From Varroa destructor (lineage: Eukaryota; Arthropoda; Arachnida; Mesostigmata; Varroidae), in contig NW_019211458.1 in assembly GCF_002443255.2 (NCBI RefSeq), forward strand, positions 19,051,509 through 19,115,508: DNA of 64,000 bases. Direction: 5' to 3'. Position numbers and translations under genes: made by a program. Positions 1 through 12,800 of the stretch are shown here, in pieces. Position 1 is the stretch's first letter; the number at the start of each line of letters is the position of its first letter. The notes beneath the pieces are model-generated. The model saw nothing but the letters and a program-made list of their open reading frames with translations, was not told the origin of the DNA and did not search any database.

Positions 1-13
1 ATACATCGTATGT

Positions 14-36
14 TATATATATATATATATATATAT
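14..36. repeat. (TA)n microsatellite
   Basis: An uninterrupted TA dinucleotide run of about 23 bases. Confidence 0.9.
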
Positions 37-456
37 GTAGAAACTGGACCAACCCGCACGGCCTCATGATGTGCTAGATACGCAACCTAAAAATGATTCA
101 GTACTCTGTACAACGTTGGGTCGATTAAAAAGTATTGACCGAAATTAAAGAAACTATTTTCTTTATATCATTTTAATTAAATGTTTATGTTATACTATTT
201 AGTTAGTGTTACTAGTGCCATTTCGGTCGATAATTTTCCGTCGTTTTTTTGATAACCCCATAACCCGATCGTTGTAGAATTTCTATGGCGATTGGATATG
301 GCGTTAAGAACGTCCTGCAGAGACCGAAGCTGATGATGCCTATAGAAAGGTCTTTTTCGCCAGGTATGTAGAGGCAAAACTACTCTTCTTCTGTTTACTA
401 GTTCTGGTGAATTTTTTTCAATAGCTTTCTGTGATCTCGATAGTTGCTGACATTAG

Positions 457-548
457 AGGCCCATTTTGCTAAGTGGTAGCAGCTCATTTTTAATCCCGTA
501 GCATTACATTTGTTGGCGTCAATCCGGGCCTTGCAACAGATTTTTTTT
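457..548 (+). other. degraded tRNA-like sequence (tRNA pseudogene or SINE head)
   Basis: AGGCCC at 457-462 is exactly complementary to GGGCCT at 526-531, giving a tRNA-sized span of 75 nt. Positions 466-469 can pair with 479-482 as a D-stem around a GG-containing loop, and 466-480 reads like a Pol III A box. GTCAATCC at 518-525 resembles a weak B box, and eight T at 541-548 could terminate Pol III. The anticodon stem does not pair and the T-stem is poor, so this is not a working tRNA. Confidence 0.22.
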
Positions 549-1189
549 ATCCGTACAAACATGTGCACATACGTGATCCAATTTTTATCGCACTCACTCT
601 AGAAATAGACCGATTTCAGTATGTTTGTGTATCCTTTTGATCGATTAATTGATCAATTACATTATTTAATTTCAATTTGCCAAATACTGAGCTCTTCTTA
701 GCCAGCTTTTTCCAAATGGTTCAACATGATGAATATCTAGTTGTTTACTAGTTAATCACATCTCAATCTTATTCAAATCTCCCTATAATGTATAAGTTTT
801 TTCGGCGGTAATTGGTGGAAGCACCTTTTACGTTGAAATTTCCAGAACGAAAACGGTAGAACTATCTCTGGGCAGTATCTTTCGATGACATATATTGACC
901 ACAAAATACCATCCACTTTATTAACTTTATTTACAGCGTAGTGCTATCATTTTGATCAAATTGCAAAACATAATGCACTTTTATAGCAACTTTATTCATT
1001 TTCAAAGTGCTCTATCCAAATGCTAAATAATAGCATTCGAATCTTGACACATTTACGACTGGCAAGTTTTTGCTTCAAATAACATCAAAGCCCATCCCAA
1101 AAGACTCACATTACCTGAGATACGTTGCTTTGAAACATTATAGCTAGAAAAACGATAAGTATCTTCTCGACAACTAACATATATACGTA

Positions 1190-1253
1190 TATATAACAGA
1201 GTGCTACTGGGCAGGTAGTCAGTCAGCCCGACCCGTCACAAGATCAAGGACCA
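1190..1253 (+). promoter_or_regulatory. predicted RNA Pol II core promoter (TATA, Inr, DPE-like)
   Basis: TATATAA at 1190-1196 lies 31 bases before the A of an arthropod-type initiator TCAGTC (1219-1224, A at 1221). GGACCA at 1248-1253 falls at +28 to +33 and matches five of the six positions of the DPE consensus. These distances are canonical. The nearest same-strand gene is the IVNS1ABP-like gene, whose first recognised coding exon is about 5.6 kb downstream, so this is the best promoter candidate for it. A second TCAGTC occurs near 1970 without a clear TATA box. Confidence 0.45.
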
Positions 1254-1370
1254 ACCACTGCGGACGTTACTAGCGCCTTTACCCCATTCGATTTCTCCTT
1301 TCACCATCAGCGTCACCACAAGATACTCTCTGACATCCAAGCAATCAAGCAGACATCCTGACACACTGTA

Positions 1371-1410
1371 CAGACACACACACAAACACACACACAACAT
1401 ACACACACAC
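1371..1410. repeat. (CA)n-rich tract
   Basis: An interrupted CA dinucleotide tract inside the presumed 5' leader downstream of the predicted start site. Confidence 0.85.
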
Positions 1411-1489
1411 GCAGATTCAAGTCGCATATCCAGAAAGCGGCGTTCTCTCCTTGTAGCGTTCGCAGATCTGGCGAATCGGCATCGGCCTC

Positions 1490-1765
1490 ATGGCCACTGA
1501 TATTCAACAGGGCCAACGATTAGGCGAGCGGCCACAAATGTCGTCTCCCTCATCTCTTCTCCCAGACCAGGAACAGCCACCAGCAAAAGCGTACGTAGAA
1601 ACAGAGAAGGAGAGTGACTCTAGCCGCGACTGCAGCGCGCGAAGTCAGAACCAGTCTGCGGATATCCCTAGTGTATGCATACATCTGTATCGTGGGAGTG
1701 AACGCTCACGTGGGCCTGCCGCCGCTGCCCTCGTTACTGTGCCGGTCGCGTTTTTGCTTTACTAA
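1490..1765 (+). CDS. small ORF, possible 5' coding exon or upstream ORF
   Basis: This begins at the first ATG downstream of the predicted start site and runs 91 codons from MATDIQQG. It is polar and rich in Ser, Gln and Pro, and I recognise no domain. A good donor (GTACGT at 1591) would end it after 33 codons plus two bases. An acceptor-like CAG ending at 6798 opens a stretch in the same phase, leading into the frame of the IVNS1ABP-like start at 6851. It could therefore be an N-terminal extension of that protein, a regulatory uORF, or chance. Confidence 0.22.
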   Translation: MATDIQQGQRLGERPQMSSPSSLLPDQEQPPAKAYVETEKESDSSRDCSARSQNQSADIPSVCIHLYRGSERSRGPAAAALVTVPVAFLLY

Positions 1766-4700
1766 CCGGCACCAGATCGTCGCCCGCTCAAAACTTTTCT
1801 GTCGGCGTATATGCAGCGGGAATCGAGGACCCAACACTCCAATAACAATCCATGCCGATGAAACAGTAAATGGAGGCGCTATGGCATAGCAGTCAGTAGG
1901 TTCACCTCTAACGTACTACACCGCCATCTAAAGCCATCTTGGTCTGCCGACATAGCTTGACTCAGTCAGTCGCTTTCAATTTCTGTGTCAGCGTACGTCG
2001 CCATACATGTTCGTGTATTTAACTTTCGAAGTGATCTGGCGTAAGACGCACCGAGAGACAGGGCTTGCATCGTACCTGAGCTAGCGGCAAATAAGACTGC
2101 CCAATGGCAAGATACTACTCGCAGCCACCTCCTTTGCTGGTCGGCGATACACTATAGAAGTGCTCATTGCGGTGACACCTGGCGGCAACAATTTGCGTGT
2201 TTACTTGTGTGGTTCTTTGTGCGCGTGTGGCTCGACGACGCTTCTTCACTGTTTCCCCCTTCTGCTCCGTCTGATCAGCTTGGCGTAGCCAGCGGTTTAC
2301 ATCTACAGCACGGAGTGGCGAGGATGACCGTTTAATCTCAGCAGTACTAGAGGACGTGGTGTTCTTGGTGATACTCGTAGTTGTCACCGTCGTCAACTAT
2401 CGATGTAAGTCGACCAGGCGAAGACCTCTGTCCAGTCACAGTAGCCACCAACTGTTCCCCCGATAAGCGTTTGCTTTCGATGCAGCGTTGCTACATACCT
2501 TGTTTTTGGTGGGTCGGACTACACTGACGGTGCTTCTTATTTTGACGCCCAGCTCACCGCCACGACCGACACACGCCCACCACCGTCTACAGCATTTGGC
2601 CGGTCCACCACTATCAGCAAAATTCGCAGAGTGAATCATTTACACTCTCACTCCGCTATCAATAATTCGCTATTTTGACATTGAACATAGCCGCCACGAC
2701 GAACAGCGCGTTCGATATAACTTTATTCCAGATGATTGGAATCGCGTCCATTGACTAGTAAAACTTGTGCCAGCTGGAGTGGTTTGCAGATACACCTATG
2801 AAGAGCAACTAAAATCGTCTCAATTTCGCAGAATCAAAACGAACTAATCCGATCTAACGGATAGAGACTCTGAAGTTGAGGTGTCAATATATCTTATTCA
2901 CTGGTTGAGTGCGGATCTTAGCAGCGGTTCAGTTTCCAGCGAAGCGTAAAGGCTTTTAAGCTAAAGAGGCGCATCGTGTGAACGGTTCCTTAACAATCGC
3001 GTAGGGACACCCACAAATGTTAACGTACAGTGGGCTGTCATAAAGTTAAAGTTATTGAGTGTTACAGAACAGTACTTTGCACCATTGTAGGTGTACCTTC
3101 GGGCTGTCGGCCCTGACGTATCAGCTGATTATCGGAATAAACCGCCTATCGTAGAAAGTGCTTAGCTCGCTTGCTTTAACAGTGATGAGGTTCAAGCAGT
3201 AGAGTGCGGCTGAAAAGGTTCGGGATATCTGTGGTGCAGGAAAAACGAGATTATACTGAACGCGCGTCTTTATCGGAATCCGCTAACTATTCATCCAGAA
3301 AAGCCCGCTATCGGATGCCTTCAAGTCCAGTAAGCATCGAAAACAGACATTTCGATTTGGACAGAATTGGAAATCTGTGCTGTTTGTGCTAAAGTCAGCC
3401 AGTTTGCGATCAACGTGAAGGACCAATTATAGAACAGAGAGAACTATTCATGATTTCAAGTTGTAAAATTTGTATTTACCAGTAAAACGTGTTAATTTTT
3501 CAAGATGCTGTGGATAAGAATTCATTTCAATACGTACTGATGTGAAACACCGTGTCCATACACGAAGTCCGTACTCGCTATTAATTTAACTAGTCCAAAT
3601 AAACATCGTCTTTTGTAAGCAATATATTAAAGCTAAATGTACCGATGATTGACAATAGAGCTTTTTCAGGATCATCTGTTTGTACATCACAGTTCCAATA
3701 AACACTGGCCATACATATCTCGAGTAGACAAATCTATTGCAAAGTTAGAAAAATTCGAAATAAAGACGCCTTTGCAGCATTTGTCATTGTTGACTGCTCC
3801 AAGGCTGCCATTAGTGTTTCATGCAGGTAAACAGGGCAAGTTATAAAACAGCGGCAGCACATTCGCTGCTCTACTATAGCTAACATGTAATAGACTAGAT
3901 ACACTACCTATATGAAAGGCTATTTTTCAGCACTCTGCTGCGGACCGTTCTTTTGGTAGATCCTCAAAACACTGTTTGACATCCATCTGGACATTATTGA
4001 TGGCTGTATAATGACTGTCTCGCGTTGTGGCATCCAGCCTGTTAAATTAAGGTGCTTTTTTCCAGCTTTAGGCTTATGTGGTCTTAATGTTGCCGATAGA
4101 CCTTAATCGCCTACAGGCACCCTCTCAGACATTTTGCAAGGAGGAGCCTTGTGTCCACTTTCGGGCAGCTAAAAACTTCTGTGAGCTGCTTCGAATAGAA
4201 TATTTGTACTGTCACAAATATCACAAACTCAAGGGGGTAATGGTGGGGAGCGAAAGTCTTCTCATTGAAGAAGTGATAAAGTTCTCACATGTCGCTTTTG
4301 TTGAACTCAAATCTAAGTGTCTCCTCCTTAAATCTAAACTGCACAGAGGCAAAATTCGACTCGGTGTGTTTTTACAGTGAGTTATGCGCAATTGATACTA
4401 AGATGAGACAATGCCAAAAGCACATAAATCAATCTATATGTAGCAAACATGCATGTGAGCAGACACTCATAATATAGCTTATTTATTCAATGCTACCCGC
4501 CGAAAAGAAACTTTAACACTCTAACTAGTTGTTTTTATTATTTACTGCTAGTTGCTATGTTACACCAGAATAGTAAGTGTTGTAAATAACTTTCGATTCG
4601 TTTAAAATGGACGTTTACACGTAAATCAGTTCAACATGAAAGCTATGTATCTTTACAAGGGTTATCATCTTCCACCAAAATGGATTTATGTCCTCGTCAA

Positions 4701-6850
4701 GAAAATTGTTGAAAAGTTTTGTAGCTAGGCCATTGCGTACGGGCTTATTAAGGGGAATTGATGTTGTGAATTGAGACGTGATGATTTTTAATTTAAGCAT
4801 ATCCCTTCGCCTTTCTATGGCACCTTACAGTTACAAGTACACGAAGTGCACGATTTCGGACCTGCAATATCAAAAAAACTGACCTTAAGCAAATTTTGAG
4901 CAAACAATTGTTATCTCTTGTGGCTTTTTCGTGACATTAAGCTTGCTGATTAGCATAAATATATATACCATGTCCATCATTGGTTATTAGCAAGTTTTCT
5001 ACCCTTTGCCCCGTTTACTTTTTGCTTCTCAGCCATTACTGATTTCAACTGCAGCCTTGACCGCTTTTCTTCAGTTCTGTTCTTCAGTTGGCAGCTCGAT
5101 TATATGATCATGACATTACGATTTATCGCGTGAAAATATAGGCTAGTTAAGTTTATTTATCGATGCTCTTGCGTGTCTACCAGTTTACTCAATATGTTCG
5201 CTGGCTTTGTCTAACGATTATATAGATCTGCGATGAGTAGTTGACATTGCAACACCAAACCACTATAGATAACCTAAACTGACAAACGCCAACAGAAACT
5301 AACAGACGATATGTGAAATATATTGCACGTTTTTCGTGTAGTTAACGGAGAGGGTTCTTAATATCGAAGATATTTCTCCATGATTCTGATTTTTTCGACG
5401 TTCGACCAAAATGGACGCTCAACTCATTCTATTGTTGGACTAGTCCTTCATCATACGAACATCAATGCAGGGCACTGTTCTACATAATATGGCCATTGGT
5501 TTATTATTATTGCTTCAGCTAACTGTTGACTATGAGTGTCTATGGCCGAGTAGCATGCAGACATACTGGTCAACATAGATTCGATACCAGTGCTTGAGGT
5601 AACTATCGGACGACCGGTTGCCATAAGGAAGTTCGTTACGAAATTGTGGCGTTAATGCGGCGAAAGGCTGTACAAGCAACAAGCAGCAACTTGTCTCGTC
5701 TCAGCACTGACATTGATCTGAGACCTGAGAAAGTTTTACCTTGTTTTATATCAAGATTGGAACTAACCATTACAAAAACATGTCTGAATCTCCCACTAAC
5801 CTTGAGAATATCAATCAGACGAAGTTGATGTATAGTCATGTCGTTCGGAACGTCCGTCGAAGCACTTCACTGTGAATAGCATCTTATATTATTGTGGATG
5901 GATTTGCACTTTGAACGTCGCCAGTTCCGCTTTTTCATTTAATTTTCCTGTTTGCAAAGGCATCACCATATGATAACTACTTAGTCCGTAACATCTATCA
6001 GTAACATTAAGAAATTGTTATACCTAATAACGATATTCGTTTTATGTCTGTTTCAGCTTAGTGCAAAGTTAGTCGTCACAAGCCTGATAGGCAACTCGTA
6101 GCCCGAATTGTCCACCCGCAGGTACACAAACAGACAATTACATCAAAATTTCGTCAGTAAAATTAATTTCGTAAGCAGTCGATATATATATATATAACTC
6201 TGCATATTCAACTCTATCTATATACTGCTGTGTCACTTTGTACCATTTTTAATGAAAATACTCTGAATCATACTGAAAAGACGATGCCTTCACGGTATGA
6301 ATAGAGATATAAATATACATCTATAGTACATGACATGCGTGGCCAATATCAGCACATGGACAGGCACATATACGCACTACCCTACTATCGTAACATAAGA
6401 TATTATTAGTATAAATCGTAATTGTTTTTTCAACACAATCCATGTTAACAGTAGACGTGACGCATTTTCAATTCTACTATTTGATATTTGTCAAAGCGTA
6501 CTGACATCCATCCGTATTTAATCACCTCGACTTTAATCAATTTCTATTCATTGTCAGATCCTGTACATCAAAAAGGTTGTCAATTTGTAAAGCATTATGA
6601 GTGATATATAGAGGCAAAATTAGCTAACGCAGGGAAAAAAAACACCGAAAAAATACATAATTGGGCATATGAGTGCTCCCGGACGCGCGGGTCGACCCCA
6701 GCTCCAGGAAAGCTATTTTGAATAGCTAAATATTAAGGGCTAGGCAACGTCAGCCAATAAACAGACGCAAACGAAGCTATTAAGCTCACATTAATCAGAA
6801 AAAACGAGCCAGAATCAAGTCCAGCCGCAACGGGTGCGCTAACAGCGAAA
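1766..6850. other. leader/intronic or intergenic sequence, no supported exon
   Basis: The first kilobase is relatively GC- and CpG-rich, like a promoter-proximal region, and holds a good splice donor (GTAAGT at 2405). The rest is AT-rich. Several ORFs of 60-100 codons have no recognisable domain or codon signature. The frame leading into the ATG at 6851 is open back to a stop at 6758-6760, so an upstream exon junction in 6761-6850 is possible. Confidence 0.4.
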
Positions 6851-9800
6851 ATGACAATGGAAGCATTACCGGGTGACCTCCAGCCAGCTGTGATCAACGT
6901 TCGCGACCAGCTCGACGAAGAGATCTTGTACAACAAGGTAAGTTGAAGGAGGAAGACTGTTCTAGAAAGTGACTGAGTAGAATATAAAGCGTTCTGCTAC
7001 GACAGAACGGAATATGCCCGCAAGATATTGTTATCACAAGGTGAAAAGAGGTGACAAATGTGGCTATTTTTTTTTATAGTTAGCACAACATATAGTTTCG
7101 GATTGGGCTCTTCGCGTGACGAGTAGGATTTGCGAGCTTCAGTTCTGACAGGAAAGGGCATTTGATATGTATCCAAGCGCCGGCGTGTCAGGAGAACACT
7201 AATAATTTAGCTATATTTCAGTGTAAACGCATTAAATTATAAGACGATTTATCATTAAATTACGTGTCTCCTCAAGACTCAAACAATATCAACGAAAGCA
7301 ACGTCGGTGGTAACAGCCATGATAAGGACGACGAAATCAGCATCCACTAGTGTACACGTTCGTGCGTTGTTCGACAACGAACTTGGCGATCTTCTGCTCT
7401 GCCTGCGCCTCTGTCTTCTACACAACACGAAGAAAAATCAACACACGATGATGGTAGCTAAGCTCATAAGCCATCGAGGTACTATGCCCATACGAGCTTA
7501 TTAACCCTATGACAAATGGCGCCGTGCTACCAGAGTTGCTATCCGCTATGCGTGGGCTGGTTCGAGAGTGACGAGTAGCTTCTAAGGTTTTAAAGACATA
7601 CTTGAGTTGAAGTGTGATGGCGTGCGATGATTAGAGTAGAAGAAAAAACATCGACCTCCGCCTCGCTTGAGCGCCAGATGCACATATATGCAAATTGGTT
7701 GGCTATCTCTTATGCATTCTGTGTATGTTGAAGCCCATCAATCCAATGGCACAGTTCGATAGAGATCGATAGTTTTTTGAGGTGGTTTCGAGGTGAATCC
7801 TCGTTGCAATAGGATTTGAAACCGTAAACAACAATTTTAGCGATATACAAAAACAATTTTATCGTGGCCAAACAGAGCATATTATTCGACACAAATGGCA
7901 TGCCACCTCTTTTAGGCTAAGCGATTCTTTTTTCTGTAAACCTATTACTATTTGTTTATTTCACTTATTTATTAAAAATTCTCGATGCTTAGCTTATTAG
8001 TTCGACTTAAGCACTTCTGTAGTATACAGGCTATAGAGAAGATTTACTACTCTTCTTCAATGGGATTACATCTGTGCCGGATCTTTAACAAAACATACAA
8101 TTCCTCAGAAGTACTGCCATTAGTGAAACAAGTCTATTTTTAAATAAGTTGTTGGGAAGTTGAAAAATCGTTGTGTCACTATCGCGGTGTTTCTTTTTAA
8201 CTTGTTTTGGATAATAATAAAACATTATTTCACTGCCCTTTAAAATGGCCTGCCTTCTAAAATTAGTTCGTGTGAAAAATTTTTAAACGGCGACAATGAA
8301 TCAAAATAACAACACGTGACTCCCTGAGTGTACCAGTGCACTGCAGTAAATTTGTACGCAACCAATACGATTTACTAAAGAAAAATTCAATCATTCTTTT
8401 AACATTGTGTGGTTTACAATCTATTGTTCTATCATACTCTATCATAAACAAGTATCCATCGTTAAGAGAACGTTTCATGGTGGCAAACGAAGTCAAAGGA
8501 TCGTCTGCTCTCGGTGGCTCGGACTCTGTCAGCTGCTTTACAATGCTGTAATCCGTGGCTAGTGGATATTAGTTAGGTAGAGCTACCGTCGTTGTTCAAA
8601 TTTGAGCGGTAATGACTACAAACACTAGGTTAAGTTGGTATCTGTATCGTCTTCTGAGTGGAATCGAACACCAACTATTGTAGCATAATGGTATTCTGCC
8701 TTTAGGTACCGCTTTGTGCCAATGCGTATTGCGGCCTTGTACGCTGTTTGCAACCAGCTGTGCTATATGCTTGAGGAGAAGACTTTCGCGCTGTAGGCTT
8801 TTAAGCCCGTGACTTAACACAGGTTAAAAAATGATCAGTCCGATTGATCGCCATTGGGACGAGCCGCTCAAACATGCTGTTGACGCATGTGAAATCCTCG
8901 AGGATGCGTGTGGTTTTTTTTCGGTTAGCACTTGTCACTTTCGTTTCGTCCACTGTTGTTTATAAGTTACTAGTTTGTGGAATAGTGCAGTTGTGTTACG
9001 ACGTGTCTAAAACTATTTTCAGTTGGATTCTTGGTGACGCTTATAAAACTGTACATTTTTTAGGTAGTAGTTGTGTAAGTAACGTATGTAAGTTACGATA
9101 GTCTAGCTTTTGATCTCAGTCATCGTATCGAAAGCACCAAGCTGAATACAATATCTTAACTATTTATAGGAGAGCCCTGAGTGTTAACTAATTCATCAGC
9201 TTTCCATGTGTGGCAATGTACAGCTTTGCTTGGATTACTTGTTTCGAGATCCATCGTAATGGATCTTTTCTAGGCCGACTTCCGAATTTTCTAATCGAAA
9301 TGTTCAACGATGAGTTGGCAAAAGGTGCAATTTTTTCATTAGAAAGTCACTTTGAGCAATAAAAGTGATGCAATAGAGACACGTGGGATCCTACTCACCC
9401 TGCGTAGAAGAACACCGTGTATTTTATCACTTCATTTACCGTATGACCATAATTGTTTGCTAGCGCCTTAGCTAATTGGGCAGGCTTGAATTTCAGAAAA
9501 GAAATGCAGATGATTTCGTCAGCTTGGACAACTCTTCAAGTTCGAATAAACTTCTAGAGAACCTGAATAGGCTACGCAAAAACAAGCAGTTCTGCGATGT
9601 CATCCTACAGGTTAGAAGCAATTCTCAGAAGTAGAGCAACAACGAACTGTATATAATATACATAAATTCATCCTTTAGTTGTATTTTTTATGTGCAAATC
9701 CTGGAATACTTTCACACCGTAATGTGTTTTATCTATATACATACGAAAAGCATAGTTTAGCTTACCGGTTCCTCGAATTTTTTCGCTTTGGAAGGTTTCA

Positions 9801-12800
9801 TCAAAGGTGGACTTTCACGAGGTCCATTGTCACAGAGCTGTAGTCGCCAGCGTATCGCCGTATCTGTTCGAGGTAAACAAAACGCGTTAGCTGAAAAATA
9901 TTCGTGCACATTACTTAGTAGATTTTCAGAAATATTTATATGAGATAGTATGAACTCACTTACCCATTGCCTCAATGCAGCTTTAACGTGAAACATCTTC
10001 TTTCCGATGTTCGACATTCCTCTTAACATGATACAGCGTTAACTAATGTAAGACTTTGTAAAAAACGAATCATTTAGACGTTGTCTTGCTTGTTCCTTGT
10101 AGGCATGGGTTGGCCATTTGTAGACCCCAGGAAACGAACTAGAATGTTATCTGTACTGATTTACAGCTTTTCGACCAGAGGCTCAAAAGCGGCACGGCTG
10201 ATCGTGCTCTTACAGATCAATGTACGCTTCCTGGTGAATTTGATATGGATGTCTTTGAATCTCTCATTGAGTACGCGTACACAGCGAAACTCGATTTGCC
10301 GAGACAGAAACTGCGATCGGCGTACCTCACGGCTGCAAAACTAAGGGTATATAACAATACTTTGACCGGTGACCCTCACATATCCGTGATGAATACTTTT
10401 AATTACTACTATTTTTTTATCATCTTCAATTCGTAATTAATTAGTGCTTATTGTTTGGTATAATTATCTCACTCCAGTTGTTAATTATAATATTTACACG
10501 TTTGAGGTTTTTGAGCATGAAACTAGTATATGTTACGATTCGACTATGAGGTAAATTTTATGAATGTATCTTTTTTACAGATAACTCCCATTGTTCAATT
10601 TTGTGGATCTCAGCTGGTGTCTAGTTTGACTCCTGAAAATTGTCTGGGTATTCGAGCCGTTCTCCTGCAGGCGTCCGCCTCTTGCCTCCAACCGGACCAG
10701 ATTTCTCTCATTAGCAAGCTGGATTCCTTCATCAAACATAACGTAAGTTGAGTCAAGATTGGATGAATCCATTTGGATGACGTCTATTCGGGTCGCATTC
10801 GTTCTTGCATTCTAATGAGAATCTAGCTGGGCTTTTATCTTTGTCAAAGCACTACGTAGAAGATACTAAGGAGTCCTTATTGAATTTAAACTGCAGATTA
10901 ATGAGGTGCTGAAGAGTAGTGAGCTGTCTGGTCTTAGACACATCCAAATGGAGCTGATTCAGAGTACCTTGGTGGAGATTGAGTCAACCAATGAGCGTCA
11001 CCTATTTAAGATGTTACTTGATTGGCTACGCGTTGGTTGGGCGCGTGACGGTGAACTCAACATGGATCGGCTCACCGAAAAGGTATACACGCATCTCCGA
11101 CGAGATCACTGATCCTTGAATAGTAAAGCTTAACGTCAGGTTTTAGTGACCTTATTTTCGGATGTGATAGTCGCTGTTCCTAAGCAAAGAAGCTTGTCGA
11201 TATTAAAACCTAAGCGTAATCTGGAGCATATTCTCAAACCGCGTTCTCAGGTGCACATGCTTTACTTAAATCGGGATCGTACGCTACATGATTGTGTGGA
11301 TATCGAGAGCGGAGACGCCCGTGACTCTGAACTTGTCCAAGACTACAAACGACTATCGAAGCGGCTGAACCAGGCGCAAGGCGGTGAAAAAGTCGGTTAC
11401 GCCCAAGCTGAAGTGCCAGCGGTTTCGGCTTCTGGTGATCGAGTGATGCTCGGCCTAAACAATAGTCATAATAGCGGCAAAACTAGAGACTCGTTTAAGA
11501 TGCGGAACGGCCATGGAAACGCATCCAATAACGTGCCCACTAAACCTAAGCAATTCCTCTTCACTCGGTCAGATTCGTCGAGCTCTAGTGACGAAGAAGA
11601 ATACGACTGGTAAGGGATATTAGATCTGAACCTAACCGTAAGGCTTATAATGTTATGCCAAACAACTAGTTTAGCCAATTTGATAGGTAGTGTGGCCAAA
11701 TAAGGCGTATGAGGCGATATGCAAAGGTTCTAAAATCGTAAACCTATCGGTTTCGCTTTGCAGTAATTTCCGGGTAGTCGCTACTGCACCAACGGGTGTA
11801 CATTCGACAATGGGCCTCGCCATTGTTCAGTCTGAAATGGTCCTTCTTTCAGTTGTACGACGTCTTAACAACAATATAAACAATAACTCCAATAACCAGA
11901 GCACCGGCAGCAATAGTCAGAGCGATCACGGGGGATCACCTAGTAATGAGTGGTCCCCTGACCATACCGCTTCGTCACCCAATAGCCCGCAGAATTCGAG
12001 CAACGGCCATCCTGTTCTTGAACATACTGGACTGTCAAGTAATGGCCAAACAACCCCCCCTGTCACGGCAGGTACGTGCCCATCACTTTTTTAATTAGCG
12101 GTTCACACATTGGGATACAAACTTGGAAATCTGGGAACAGCTTTCGTGCTTTTCAAACCGAAACAACTAACAAATATACATTGTAGGTAACACAAACAAT
12201 AACGGTGGAGGCGGCCCACCCATGGGGCAACTTCCGGGTTCGATCGGGGGTTCGAACCAGATGTCGCCCCAGAAGTTGTATCAACAGTTACAGCAGATGT
12301 CGACATTAGCGGCCATGAATCACCAGCGATGTTCGATGGGCGTAGCTGAATTAAACGGCTCACTGTTTGTATGTGGCGGCTATGATCGCGGAGAATGTTT
12401 GCGTTCCGTCGAGCTGCTCTCGCTGTCTAAAAATCGTTGGACCCCACTGCCGGACATGCTTGTGCCGAGGGCCCGCACTAATGTCGCTAGCCTAAATGGA
12501 CTCGTCTATGCGATGGGTGGTTCAGACGGTAGTCGTGATCTCGCTTCTGCGGAAGTGTATCATTCCGACCGGCAACGCTGGGAGGCGCTTCCTCCGCTAC
12601 CCGTGCCACGATCTCACGCAGGTAAGTTAAAATTTGAGTACTGCCGCTGTTAAAGTTTATAGGAATTGTTGAGACGTAGGCTCTACTTTTCCGTCAAAAA
12701 TTACATAATCGCATGTGCTGCGCTTGCTGTATGTGTGCGGAACATAAAAGCCAACATGTTGAGCGAATATTTTCTGTTGTCAACGGCGACTTAGTTAATT

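Larger units (their letters stand above)
1..1180. other. AT-rich non-coding flank
   Basis: No supported exon is seen here. Open frames are short and biased toward AT. The stretch holds a TA dinucleotide run near the left edge and a degraded tRNA-like sequence around 457-548, and it ends just before a predicted core promoter. Confidence 0.5.

Noticed and set aside
2115..2396. 93-codon minus-strand ORF rich in Thr, Arg and Lys
   Set aside because: It has no ATG at its start and no domain, and it lies in the GC-rich leader region on the opposite strand from the predicted promoter.
4078..4380. 100-codon plus-strand ORF with several Cys
   Set aside because: No recognisable domain, no ATG with good context linked to a promoter, and no flanking exon structure.
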